From: Algoriphagus sp.
Lineage (GTDB): Bacteria; Bacteroidota; Bacteroidia; Cytophagales; Cyclobacteriaceae
Reading direction: 5' to 3'
DNA length: 32,874 bases
Assembly (NCBI GenBank): GCA_023653075.1
Contig: JAMNXQ010000023.1
Coordinates: 1 to 32,874 of the forward strand
The translations under genes were made by a program, and so were the position numbers. Below the pieces are notes generated by a model. It made no database searches and had not been told where the DNA came from. It saw only the letters and a list, made by a program, of their open reading frames with translations. This document shows positions 25,371 to 32,874 of this stretch, in pieces (position 1 is the first letter of the stretch; each line of letters begins with the position of its first letter).

Positions 25371-25400
25371 TGCTGTCGTCAGTGGACCGTTGACTGTTAG
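25371..25400 (-). repeat. Dispersed intergenic repeat, degenerate copy C
   Basis: Read on the minus strand, this shares the GTCAAC-GTCCAC-GAC vocabulary of copies A and B in looser form. It begins right at the stop codon of the alpha/beta hydrolase gene. A GTTGTACAAC palindrome follows at 25357-25366. Confidence 0.35.
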
Positions 25401-26191
25401 CTTTTCAGCCAATCCTTCAGCAATCGGTTGATCTCCTGAGGCTTTTCGATGCAACTGCTGTGACCAGCGCCGGCGACAAACTCCAATTTGGATCCCTTGA
25501 TTCCTTTTTGGATAAATGCAGCCTTTTCTGGGGTAGTAGCCACATCTTCATCACCCACAATCACCAACGTAGGACAGGTGATATTACCCAATTCCTCTTC
25601 TACCCCGTTTCGGTAAATAACCCCTTCTACGGGGCCAGTGATGCTTTTTTTATTGGAAGACAATTCCTTTTTCCAACGGCGAATGGAATCCCCATTCGCG
25701 GAATTTTGAAGCCAGCTGTGGGCAAACATGATTTTCATGACCTTATTGGCAATGGGAGGAATAATCCCAATCCAGCGTACGATTCCATTAAGCAGCTTGT
25801 ATTGAGGCAGGTTTTCTATGGGCTCTGCATTTGCAGAGGTTTCCAGCAGCACCAAACTCTTTATTAGCTCCGGATGCCGGGCAGCCAATCGCATGCCTAC
25901 AAATCCACCCATGGATAGCCCGATAAAGTGAACAGGGCCATCAACCAAATTCTGAATCAATGCAGCTGCATCCGCTGCTACGGTATCCATGTCATAAGGC
26001 CCCTTCACTTCACTTTTGCCTTGTCCTCGGTGGTCATAAGATATCACACGATACGATTTGGAAAGCTCAGCTACTTGAGATTCAAACATGCGGTGACTCC
26101 AGAGTAGTCCATGCGAAAAAACTAGGGTCTCAGGACCAGTACCAACTTCTTCGTAATAAAGGTTCAGGGTGGGAAGGGAAAGGTAGGGCAT
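25397..26191 (-). CDS. Alpha/beta-fold hydrolase
   Basis: Cytoplasmic serine hydrolase of 264 aa in the 3-oxoadipate enol-lactonase-like group. The oxyanion loop is SHGLLWSH, the nucleophile Ser is in GLSMGGFVG, the Asp in VGDEDVAT and the His in GAGHSSC. There is no signal peptide. It lies upstream of marR on the same strand, with 232 bp of repeat-rich DNA between, so it is probably a separate transcript. A TACTTTTA box (26213-26220, minus strand) 22 bp before the ATG may be its -7 element. Substrate unknown; these enzymes often act on ring-cleavage products, which would fit the neighbouring dioxygenase. Confidence 0.92.
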   Translation of the reverse strand: MPYLSLPTLNLYYEEVGTGPETLVFSHGLLWSHRMFESQVAELSKSYRVISYDHRGQGKSEVKGPYDMDTVAADAAALIQNLVDGPVHFIGLSMGGFVGMRLAARHPELIKSLVLLETSANAEPIENLPQYKLLNGIVRWIGIIPPIANKVMKIMFAHSWLQNSANGDSIRRWKKELSSNKKSITGPVEGVIYRNGVEEELGNITCPTLVIVGDEDVATTPEKAAFIQKGIKGSKLEFVAGAGHSSCIEKPQEINRLLKDWLKS

Positions 26192-26226
26192 AAGAAAATG
26201 GAATTAGGAGTGTAAAAGTATCTATC

Positions 26227-26265
26227 AAAAAAAGGAGGAGAGTACCTAAATGCTACCCTCCTCCT
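26227..26265 (-). terminator. Terminator after the amidohydrolase gene
   Basis: A GGAGG...GTA / TAC...CCTCC hairpin (26234-26265) is followed on the minus strand by seven T residues. It lies just past the amidohydrolase stop at 26284. Confidence 0.85.
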
Positions 26266-26283
26266 ACTTTAAATTACTGAAGC

Positions 26284-27873
26284 TTACCAATCCAGACCTG
26301 GCTGGGTGATACGCGCATTTTCTCTAGCCTTGTGCTGGTCTACGATCGTACGAACATCCTTTAGGAGCTGCTTTGCATCGTACACAATGCCATCTTTCAC
26401 AGTATACTTCACTCCACCTACACGAATAGGCTCGTTTGCCTCACTGGTACGAATCGCACCTGTTCCATACAATACCTTTAGATTCTGAAGAGGATTCTCT
26501 TCCAGAATGACAAAGTCAGCCAATTTCCCTACTTCCACAGTGCCCAAGTCCTTATCCAAGCCCAATGCCTCTGCACCATGCATGGTCGCAGCACGAATGA
26601 CTTCCAAAGGATGGAATCCTGCCTCACGCAACATTTCCAGTTCGCGGATGTAAGCAAATCCATACAATTGGTAGATAAATCCAGAATCAGATCCTGCAGT
26701 CACTCTTCCTCCACGGTTTTTGTACTCGTTGACGAAGGTCATCCAAAGACGGTAATTGTCTTTCCACAATACTTCTTCTTCTGTAGTCCAGTCAAACCAA
26801 TAGGAGCCGTGAGACTGACGGTTGGGAGCATAAAAACGCCATAGCGAAGGCAAAGTATACACTCCATGCCATTCCTGCGTACGTGCACGCATCAAGTCTC
26901 TATTGGCTTCGTAAATATTAAGCGTAGGATCTAAAGTAAAATCCAATTCCAGCAATTCATTCATCACCTTGTTCCAATGTTCGGAGTAGGGCGGTGCAGC
27001 TTGCTGCCAAAGCTTACCAGCTTCTGCAAAACGGTGCTGCTCGTTCTGATAATTGTAATCCAATCGGAAATTTTGAATGGTGCGATCCGTGAAAAGTGCC
27101 TCAGGAAGTCCATACCAGTGCTCCATAGAAGTAAGTCCTGCACGTGCGGAGTGAAGCACATTCCATCTGGCCACATCCAGCTGCTGGTGGTGCATCGCTG
27201 AACCCAAACCTATCCGCTTATTCTCAGAGATAGCGGCTTCCATCACCTCTGGCTTGGCACCAAAGAATTTGATTCCATCTGCACCTTTGGCTTTGTTTTC
27301 ATTTACCCAAGCTTTGGCCTGTTCGGCATTGGTAATGGGAGATTTTGCTCCCTGACCAAAGGAAGTATAAGCTAAAATTCGTGGAGCGGTAATCTCATTA
27401 GCCGCTGACTTCTTCTTGTGCTCTAGCACCCAAGAAAGCCCATTGCCCGCAGATGGATCCCGGACCGTAGTAATGCCATGCGCCATCCAAAGTTTAAATA
27501 CATATTCAGCAGGAGTACCCTGTCCGGATCCACCGATATGTCCATGCATATCAATCAAACCAGGCAATAAATAATGTCCAGTAAGGTCCATCACTTTAGT
27601 CTTGTCGTCTGCTTTTGGGCGACGATTTTCATTGATGGGCACACCCGGGTAGCCTACAGCCTGAATCTGCGTAATGCGGTTTTTCTCAACCACAATATCC
27701 ACAGGTCCCAAAGGCGGTGCCCCAGTACCATCGATAAGCGTGACACCACGAATAATCAATTTCTCGTAAGGCCCATCCCCTTCTGCTCGCGCAGGGGAAG
27801 GCATGATCTGGGCTAGCGACCAAGTGGCGGTGGTTACCAGTGCAAGACAGAGTACGGCTATTTTTTTCAACAT
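26284..27873 (-). CDS. Secreted amidohydrolase (imidazolonepropionase/prolidase-like superfamily)
   Basis: Metal-dependent amidohydrolase of 529 aa. The ATG at 27873 gives a signal peptide (MLKKIAVLCLALVTTATWSLAQ); upstream codons in frame are not signal-like and overlap the promoter. The metal site is visible: H110 and H112 in LPGLIDMHGHIGG, a probable carboxylated Lys in GADGIKFFG, His in SAMHHQ and MEHWYG, and Asp in TAGSDSG. The C-terminal beta-sandwich motif DLGTVEVGKLADFVIL is typical. It probably hydrolyses a cyclic or peptide amide outside the cytoplasm. It has its own promoter candidate and terminator. Confidence 0.93.
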   Translation of the reverse strand: MLKKIAVLCLALVTTATWSLAQIMPSPARAEGDGPYEKLIIRGVTLIDGTGAPPLGPVDIVVEKNRITQIQAVGYPGVPINENRRPKADDKTKVMDLTGHYLLPGLIDMHGHIGGSGQGTPAEYVFKLWMAHGITTVRDPSAGNGLSWVLEHKKKSAANEITAPRILAYTSFGQGAKSPITNAEQAKAWVNENKAKGADGIKFFGAKPEVMEAAISENKRIGLGSAMHHQQLDVARWNVLHSARAGLTSMEHWYGLPEALFTDRTIQNFRLDYNYQNEQHRFAEAGKLWQQAAPPYSEHWNKVMNELLELDFTLDPTLNIYEANRDLMRARTQEWHGVYTLPSLWRFYAPNRQSHGSYWFDWTTEEEVLWKDNYRLWMTFVNEYKNRGGRVTAGSDSGFIYQLYGFAYIRELEMLREAGFHPLEVIRAATMHGAEALGLDKDLGTVEVGKLADFVILEENPLQNLKVLYGTGAIRTSEANEPIRVGGVKYTVKDGIVYDAKQLLKDVRTIVDQHKARENARITQPGLDW

Positions 27874-27897
27874 AGAAGGTTGGGGTTCATGAAGGGT

Positions 27898-27928
27898 ATA
27901 AGTTAGGGGAAATCTATAAATCAACAAA
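27898..27928 (-). promoter_or_regulatory. Candidate Bacteroidota-type promoter for the amidohydrolase gene
   Basis: On the minus strand TTTG (27925-27928), 19 bp, then TAACTTAT (27898-27905, 6 of 8 to TAnnTTTG), 24 bp before the chosen ATG. It supports the internal ATG over the longer frame. Confidence 0.4.
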
Positions 27929-27950
27929 TCTTTTTTAAAGGAGCGGCAAC

Positions 27951-27977
27951 AAAAAAGCCCCGTTAGTACGGGGCTTT
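27951..27977 (-). terminator. Terminator after fabI
   Basis: A 10-bp perfect stem AAAGCCCCGT/ACGGGGCTTT (27954-27963 with 27968-27977) with a TAGT loop, followed on the minus strand by six T residues, 18 bp past the fabI stop. Confidence 0.93.
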
Positions 27978-27994
27978 CTTTATTTCTGTTCGAA

Positions 27995-28810
27995 TTACAA
28001 ATCCTTGAATTTGTCCATGATTTCCTCGGAAATCCCAGTGTAGGAATAGCCGCCATCGTGGAAAAGATTTTGCATGGTCACCATGCGGGTCAAGTCTGAG
28101 AACATAGTCACAATGTAGTCTGCACAAGCATCTGCAGAGGCATTACCCAATGGAGAAAGCGCTTCCGCAAAATTGTAAAACGAATCAAAGCCTCCGATGC
28201 CGGTGCCAGCTGTAGTTTTGGTTGGTGACTGAGAGATGGTGTTCACACGCACTTTTTTCAGTTTACCATAGCGGTAACCATAGCCTCTAGCGATACTTTC
28301 TAACAAGGCTTTGGCATCTGCCATATCCGTGTAGAAAGGGAAAATACGCTGTGCAGCAATGTAAGAAAGCCCTACTATGGAACCCCATTCTTTCATGACG
28401 TCCATTTTCTCGGCTACCTGCATCATCTTATGAAATGAAATCGCAGATACATCGTAGGATTTCATCGCCCAATCGTAGTTGAGGTCTCCGTAAGCCTTTC
28501 CTTTACGGATGTTGGGAGACATCCCAATCGAATGGAGCAAAAAGTCAAAATCTGCACCTAAAAATTCCTTTGCCTCGGCATACAACTTTTCAATATCCTC
28601 CACCACGGTAGCATCTGCACCGATGACGATGGTGTTGCACTCTTCAGCAAGTTCTTTGATCGCTCCCATACGCATGGCAATGGGCGCATTGGTCAAGACA
28701 AATCTTCCGCCTTGTTCCTTTACTTTTAGCGCGGTTTTCCAGGCGATGGAATTTTCATCGAGCGCTCCAGTAATGATTCCTACTTTTCCTTTTAGCAAAT
28801 TTTGTGACAT
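27995..28810 (-). CDS. fabI: Enoyl-[acyl-carrier-protein] reductase (NADH) FabI
   Basis: Short-chain reductase of 271 aa that performs the last step of each fatty-acid elongation cycle. The cofactor segment is TGALDENSIAW near the N terminus, with SIGMSPN at 94-100. The FabI active site matches Y150, Y160 and K167 (Y-x6-K). The C-terminal substrate loop TISQSPTKTTAGTGIGGF is conserved in position. It lies 60 bp after recN on the same strand. A TAGTTTTA box (minus strand, 28840-28847, 7 of 8 to TAnnTTTG) could give it a promoter of its own. Confidence 0.96.
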   Translation of the reverse strand: MSQNLLKGKVGIITGALDENSIAWKTALKVKEQGGRFVLTNAPIAMRMGAIKELAEECNTIVIGADATVVEDIEKLYAEAKEFLGADFDFLLHSIGMSPNIRKGKAYGDLNYDWAMKSYDVSAISFHKMMQVAEKMDVMKEWGSIVGLSYIAAQRIFPFYTDMADAKALLESIARGYGYRYGKLKKVRVNTISQSPTKTTAGTGIGGFDSFYNFAEALSPLGNASADACADYIVTMFSDLTRMVTMQNLFHDGGYSYTGISEEIMDKFKDL

Positions 28811-28870
28811 AGCGATGGGGTTGAATTCAATAGCTTCGGTAAAACTACATAAAATTTAGGAGTTAGACCC

Positions 28871-30523
28871 TCAATTCATCAAGAGCTCTTTGGCGCTGGC
28901 CTGAGCAGCAACAGACGGGTTGGCTCCAGCAATCATTTTGGCCAACTCGTGCACGCGTTCCTCGGGGCTCAATTCCTTCACCTTGGAAATGGTTTTTGCT
29001 GCACTATGGTCCTTGTATACAAAGAAATGTACCTCTCCTTTTGCTGCCACCTGCGGAAGATGGGTGATGCAGATTACTTGGTGATTTTTAGCAATTTCCT
29101 GCATCATGCGCACCATCTGCAGGGCTACCTCTCCAGAAATGCCTGAGTCAATCTCATCGAAAATAAGAGTAGGTAGGGCCATTTTATCGGCCATCAGGTA
29201 TTTTATCGCGAAAAGCAAACGGGAAAACTCACCCCCGGATGCTACTTTTTTGAGTGGCTGCATTGGGGTACCCTTGTTGGCAGAGAAAAGAAGCTCTACT
29301 CGATCTAGCCCATTTGCATTAGGCTCAACCAACTGCCCCTCAAATTGAACACGGGCATTCTCCATTCCCAAATCCTGCAACAAGGCTTCCAAAGCCTTTT
29401 CAAAGGGTGAGAAACAAGCGCTCCGCTTTTGACTGAGAGCCTCACCTGCTGCGAGCATGGCTTTTTCGTTCTGAAGGCATAATTGATGTGCATTCGCCAA
29501 CTGATCATCCACCTGCTGAACCTGAAAAACTTTATCCGCCAACTGGCTCTCCAGTATCAGGAGTTCTTCTACTGTCTGCAGTCCATGTTTCTTTTGCAAG
29601 AGGTAGATTTTGCTCAAGCGCTCACGTGTTCGTTCCAACTTCTCCGCATCCACTTCTACCCGACTGTCCTCATCAGCCAAGGATTCAGCCAAATCCTTCA
29701 ATTCAATCCATACTTCTTGAAAGCGGGTTCGATAGGTCCCAAAGGCCTGTGCCAATCGTTCGAGCCCCTGCAAACTGGATTGGATTTGCCCCAACCCCTG
29801 CAGTACGCCAAATTGTTCCTCTTGAAAAAGCAAAAGCACCTCGTTGATCTTCAACTTAATGTCTTCGGCATTTTCCAGAATCTCCTGACTAGACTCCAAT
29901 TCCTCTTGTTCTCCTGCAACTAATGCCAAACTACTCAGTTCCTCCAATTGAAACTGGTTGAAATCGTGTTCTTTTTTAAGCGCTGCCGCTTGACGGGTAA
30001 GTTCGGCCAGTGTTTTTTTGGCTTTTTTAAACTCCGTGAATGCTTGTTGGAAATTAGTACGCTCAGCACCTGTTCGAGCATAGGCATCTACCAATCCCAA
30101 TTGAAAGTCTCCTTCGCCCAAAAGCAAGGTGTCGTGCTGGGAATGCACATCCATTAGCTTTTCCCCCAGGGTCTTTAGCGGCTCTAGGAGAACAGGAGTG
30201 TCGTTGACAAAAGATCGAGACTTGCCATTAGGGCTGATCTCCCTTCGGATGATGCAGGTATCTTCGTAATCAAGCTCTAGCTCCTCAAAATACCCCTGAA
30301 GTCCATAAGATCGAATATCAAAAACTCCTTCGACTACACATTTCTTGTCTTCGTGAAGGAGTACCTTGGTATCAGCTCGATTGCCCAACAAAAGTCCAAC
30401 GGCTCCTAGCATAATTGACTTACCCGCACCTGTTTCCCCTGTAATCATACTCAATCCCCCACTGGGCTGCATGGCCAGCTGGTCGATTAAGGCATAATTG
30501 GAGATTTTAAGTGAGGTAAGCAT
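28871..30523 (-). CDS. recN: DNA repair protein RecN
   Basis: SMC-like ATPase of 550 aa acting in double-strand-break repair. The Walker A motif is GETGAGKS at 29-36. Coiled-coil arms occupy about 150-370, the ABC signature is ASGGEFSRLLFA, and Walker B is LPTLIFDEIDSGISGE. Length is normal for the family. It follows the DUF4835 gene by 40 bp on the same strand, an order commonly seen in Bacteroidota. Confidence 0.97.
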   Translation of the reverse strand: MLTSLKISNYALIDQLAMQPSGGLSMITGETGAGKSIMLGAVGLLLGNRADTKVLLHEDKKCVVEGVFDIRSYGLQGYFEELELDYEDTCIIRREISPNGKSRSFVNDTPVLLEPLKTLGEKLMDVHSQHDTLLLGEGDFQLGLVDAYARTGAERTNFQQAFTEFKKAKKTLAELTRQAAALKKEHDFNQFQLEELSSLALVAGEQEELESSQEILENAEDIKLKINEVLLLFQEEQFGVLQGLGQIQSSLQGLERLAQAFGTYRTRFQEVWIELKDLAESLADEDSRVEVDAEKLERTRERLSKIYLLQKKHGLQTVEELLILESQLADKVFQVQQVDDQLANAHQLCLQNEKAMLAAGEALSQKRSACFSPFEKALEALLQDLGMENARVQFEGQLVEPNANGLDRVELLFSANKGTPMQPLKKVASGGEFSRLLFAIKYLMADKMALPTLIFDEIDSGISGEVALQMVRMMQEIAKNHQVICITHLPQVAAKGEVHFFVYKDHSAAKTISKVKELSPEERVHELAKMIAGANPSVAAQASAKELLMN

Positions 30524-30563
30524 GAATTAAAACGGGATTTCAAACAAAACTAAATGTTACTAA

Positions 30564-31469
30564 TCAGCTTTTGAGCAGCTCATTGTATTTTCTGGCGTTA
30601 TTCGGATCTATTTCAAGTAGCATAGGCACTGCTTTTTCCCGAATTTCAAAAGGAGCATTCTTCAGGATCTGGGCGATTTCATCACTTTTTGCATCTACAA
30701 AACTGATAGTGAAAATCCCATTAGGTTGCTGCTTATTGGCATCAGCAACGAGTTGAATGGCTTCCAAAATGGAGGAATAGGCCTCGTCTGGCGCTGTAGC
30801 AAGTTGATCCACACCTTTTCGATGATACAAATAAATCGCCTCTCGAATGGGGGCATAGACAGTAGAAATGTAGATGTCATTGATCAGCCAATACCGGCTT
30901 CTGCGGTCACTAGGATTTTGCACCCAGCCGACACGGCCCGATTGCTGCGCATTGTTCACTATATCATTTGCCACCTCAAAATAGGGATTCCCTCCTTTGA
31001 GCTCAAAGGTGTCGTAATCCATACCAAGCGCAATGTTGGCATAAAAAGCGAGCAAGGAACTGATGTTATTTAAAAAAGAGAAGCGGTTGAATTCTAGCGG
31101 CTGGGACTCCTGGTACTCGAAGGTCCAATTTCGATCGATAAAATTGAGTACCACTGATTCGTAATTGGTGCCAAACACGGGTCGCACCACTTGAACTTGT
31201 ACGGTAGCACTGTAAACACCGATCTGAGGCACTTCACTGATAGTGATGAGCAAGTTTCCTTTGATCCGCTCTTCGGGACGGTATTCGTCTGAAGTCCAGG
31301 TTCGACCATTCAAAAACTGCTCAAAGCTAGTTTTCATCTGGTTAAACACTTCCGTGTTTTGAAATCTAGAGCGATCGCTATTGATAATGACTCGAAAATC
31401 AAGCTCTTGAGCCTGCCCTTCTACTAAAAATCCAATGAGTCCAATCAGGAAAAGTATCCCCTTTTTCAT
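30564..31469 (-). CDS. porD: DUF4835 family secreted protein (type IX secretion PorD-like)
   Basis: Protein of 301 aa with a signal peptide (MKKGILFLIGLIGFLVEGQAQ), then the DUF4835 pattern: ELDFRVIINSDR near the N terminus, TFEYQESQPLEFNR in the middle and SRYWLINDIYISTVYAPIREA later. As far as I recall, this family is named PorD and linked to the type IX secretion system. Its molecular role is not well defined, and the symbol rests on that family naming. It lies between coaBC and recN in the usual Bacteroidota order and probably belongs to the rpoZ-coaBC operon. None of the exported enzymes in this window shows a type IX C-terminal domain that I can recognise. Confidence 0.88.
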   Translation of the reverse strand: MKKGILFLIGLIGFLVEGQAQELDFRVIINSDRSRFQNTEVFNQMKTSFEQFLNGRTWTSDEYRPEERIKGNLLITISEVPQIGVYSATVQVQVVRPVFGTNYESVVLNFIDRNWTFEYQESQPLEFNRFSFLNNISSLLAFYANIALGMDYDTFELKGGNPYFEVANDIVNNAQQSGRVGWVQNPSDRRSRYWLINDIYISTVYAPIREAIYLYHRKGVDQLATAPDEAYSSILEAIQLVADANKQQPNGIFTISFVDAKSDEIAQILKNAPFEIREKAVPMLLEIDPNNARKYNELLKS

Positions 31470-31491
31470 GTACTAAACTTACAAAAAATCT

Positions 31492-32700
31492 TTAGCTCCA
31501 CGCAGCAGCTTTTTTGACTTCCTCCACAATTAGACGAGCAATGCCCAACTTAGGTAGAAGAGCCGTCTGTACCTCTTCCCCATTGTTATGAAAAATCCGC
31601 ACCTGATTGGTGTCGTGCTTAAAGCCTACTCCTTCTTCTGCTGCGGAGTTCAAGACAACTAGATCAAAGTTTTTTCGGACCAGTTTGGCTTTGGCATTCA
31701 CTTCTTCCTGTTCGGTTTCAAGGGCAAAGCCCACATGGATTTGGCCCTCCTTTTTCAGTTTGCCTAATTCAAAGGCTATGTCTACGTTAGGAACCAACCG
31801 AAGTGGAAGTGCTTCTCCCTGTTTCTTTATTTTTTGGCTCGCTGAGCTTTCGGGTCTAAAATCAGCCACTGCCGCAGCAAATACAATGACATCCATTTGC
31901 CCATGCAAGACTTTTGTTGATTCATACATTTCAGTTGCAGTGGTCACGCGCTGCACCTGAAACCCATGCCCTTCCAACTTCAGTGCTACCGGCCCAGCGA
32001 CCACATGCACTTCAGCTCCAGCTGCCTGAAATGCTTGCGCTAGGGCAAAGCCCATTTTTCCACTGGAATGGTTACTCAAAAAACGAACGGGATCCAGCGC
32101 TTCTTGTGTAGGGCCGAGCGTAATCAATACTTTTTTTCCGCCAAACTCATTCTTGGAATTAAAAAAATCAAAAACTCGCTCCAGAATATGTTCTGGCTCC
32201 ATCATACGGCCTTGTCCGGAAAGCCCACTGGCCAATTCCCCAGTTTCCGCCTCCAAAACGATATTTCCAAAAGAGGCTACTTTCTCCAAGTTTGCTCGAA
32301 CCGAGGGGTGCTGATACATGTCCAAATCCATAGCCGGCGCGAGCATTACTGGACAGCGGCAGGAAAGGTAGGTGGCAGTAAGGAGATTGTCGCATGCTCC
32401 CTGAGCAAATTTGGACAGGGTATTGGCACTCAAGGGCGCCATTAAAAATAAATCCGCCCAAAGGCCTAGCTCCACATGATTGTGCCATTGACCAGAGCTT
32501 TTTTCAAAAAAAGCAGAAAGTACCGGTCGCTTGGAGAGGGTAGCTAAAGTGAGGGGGGTAATAAAATCAAGAGCAGAGGTAGTCGCTACAAGCTGTACCT
32601 CTGCTCCAGATTTGATAAGCAAGCGCGTTAAAATCGCTGTTTTATAGGCGGCAATGCTGCCTGTAACACCGACTAAAATTCGTTTGCCCTTAAGAATCAT
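31492..32700 (-). CDS. coaBC: Bifunctional phosphopantothenoylcysteine decarboxylase/phosphopantothenate-cysteine ligase
   Basis: Coenzyme A biosynthesis enzyme of 402 aa. The N-terminal CoaC flavoprotein domain (1-180) has GVTGSIAAYK, H75 (HVELG) and the PLSANT motif. The motif that is PAMN in E. coli reads PAMD here (D125), and the position of E. coli Cys158 is S158. The C-terminal CoaB domain has N210 (FLSNHSSGKMG) and the KIKK motif at 290-293. It starts 6 bp after the rpoZ stop, so the two are cotranscribed. The two substitutions are discussed as a finding. The overall assignment is firm. Confidence 0.96.
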   Translation of the reverse strand: MILKGKRILVGVTGSIAAYKTAILTRLLIKSGAEVQLVATTSALDFITPLTLATLSKRPVLSAFFEKSSGQWHNHVELGLWADLFLMAPLSANTLSKFAQGACDNLLTATYLSCRCPVMLAPAMDLDMYQHPSVRANLEKVASFGNIVLEAETGELASGLSGQGRMMEPEHILERVFDFFNSKNEFGGKKVLITLGPTQEALDPVRFLSNHSSGKMGFALAQAFQAAGAEVHVVAGPVALKLEGHGFQVQRVTTATEMYESTKVLHGQMDVIVFAAAVADFRPESSASQKIKKQGEALPLRLVPNVDIAFELGKLKKEGQIHVGFALETEQEEVNAKAKLVRKNFDLVVLNSAAEEGVGFKHDTNQVRIFHNNGEEVQTALLPKLGIARLIVEEVKKAAAWS

Positions 32701-32706
32701 TGGAAA

Positions 32707-32874
32707 TTACTCCGCTCCTTCTTGCGATGGATATCTGTGGTGGATTTTTCCTTCTGTAAACTCTTCCATCGCCAATGAAGTAGGCTTTGGCATTCTTTCG
32801 TAAAACTTGGAGATCTCAATTTGCTCCTTGTTCTCAAATACCTCTTCCAAGTTGTCTACTGTAGAAGCAAATTC
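32707..32874 (-). CDS. rpoZ: DNA-directed RNA polymerase omega subunit, C-terminal part
   Basis: The last 55 codons of a gene that continues beyond the right edge, ending in TAA at 32707. The translated end (FYERMPKPTSLAMEEFTEGKI, then HHRYPSQEGAE) matches Bacteroidota omega subunits, which help assemble RNA polymerase. It is the upstream neighbour of coaBC with a 6-bp gap. Confidence 0.85.
   Translation of the reverse strand, partial: EFASTVDNLEEVFENKEQIEISKFYERMPKPTSLAMEEFTEGKIHHRYPSQEGAE

Noticed and set aside
1-32874. tRNA, rRNA, CRISPR array, riboswitch or prophage
   Set aside because: I looked in the gaps on both strands and saw no cloverleaf, regularly spaced repeats, conserved riboswitch core or phage genes. 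Gaps are mostly under 250 bp.

Overview
The window looks like a chromosomal segment of a Bacteroidota bacterium, probably order Cytophagales (Algoriphagus/Cyclobacteriaceae-like). That placement is inferred from family content and was not tested against a database. Supporting signs are a GLPGLI-family protein beside a carboxypeptidase-regulatory-domain outer-membrane receptor, a DUF4835/PorD-like gene in the order rpoZ-coaBC-DUF4835-recN, near absence of Shine-Dalgarno sequences, and promoter candidates of the TTTG...TAnnTTTG type. I see 26 protein-coding genes (one partial, at the right edge) and no tRNA, rRNA, CRISPR array, phage or intact insertion sequence.

Left part (1-8611): an AT-rich gene-free stretch, a secreted M28 peptidase, a periplasmic YceI protein, then a divergent unit. 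Leftward run GLPGLI and a TonB-dependent-type receptor. Rightward run a sensor histidine kinase and an OmpR-type response regulator that overlap by ATGA. The shared intergenic region carries three GTTAA-type hexamers exactly 10 bp apart, which look like a response-regulator site.

Middle part (8812-17814): a leftward operon of a Tat-signal gluconate-2-dehydrogenase subunit 3, a GMC oxidoreductase and an exported TIM-barrel isomerase. This resembles a periplasmic glycoside 3-dehydrogenase (3-keto-sugar) system. Around it lie a secreted M20D amidohydrolase, a lipoprotein S45 acylase, a Tat-signal Gfo/Idh/MocA oxidoreductase and an RlpA-like protein. Most of these products are exported, which suggests scavenging of amides, peptides and glycosides outside the cytoplasm.

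Right part (17982-32874): the sbcDC nuclease pair. Next comes a leftward set of MarR regulator, cytoplasmic YceI, ring-cleaving dioxygenase and carboxylesterase. It resembles the quinone-stress MhqR/MhqED genes of Bacillus, with YceI added. The marR-yceI gap holds a 152-bp MITE-like inverted-repeat element with 8-bp flanking duplications, and an intrinsic terminator sits just before the dioxygenase. Then follow an alpha/beta hydrolase, a secreted amidohydrolase, fabI, and the housekeeping run recN, porD-like, coaBC and rpoZ (all leftward). CoaBC has Asp and Ser where the E. coli enzyme has its key Asn125 and Cys158.

The best candidates for something not well described are the MarR-YceI-dioxygenase-esterase locus with its repeat-rich control region, and the two-component/GLPGLI/receptor unit.
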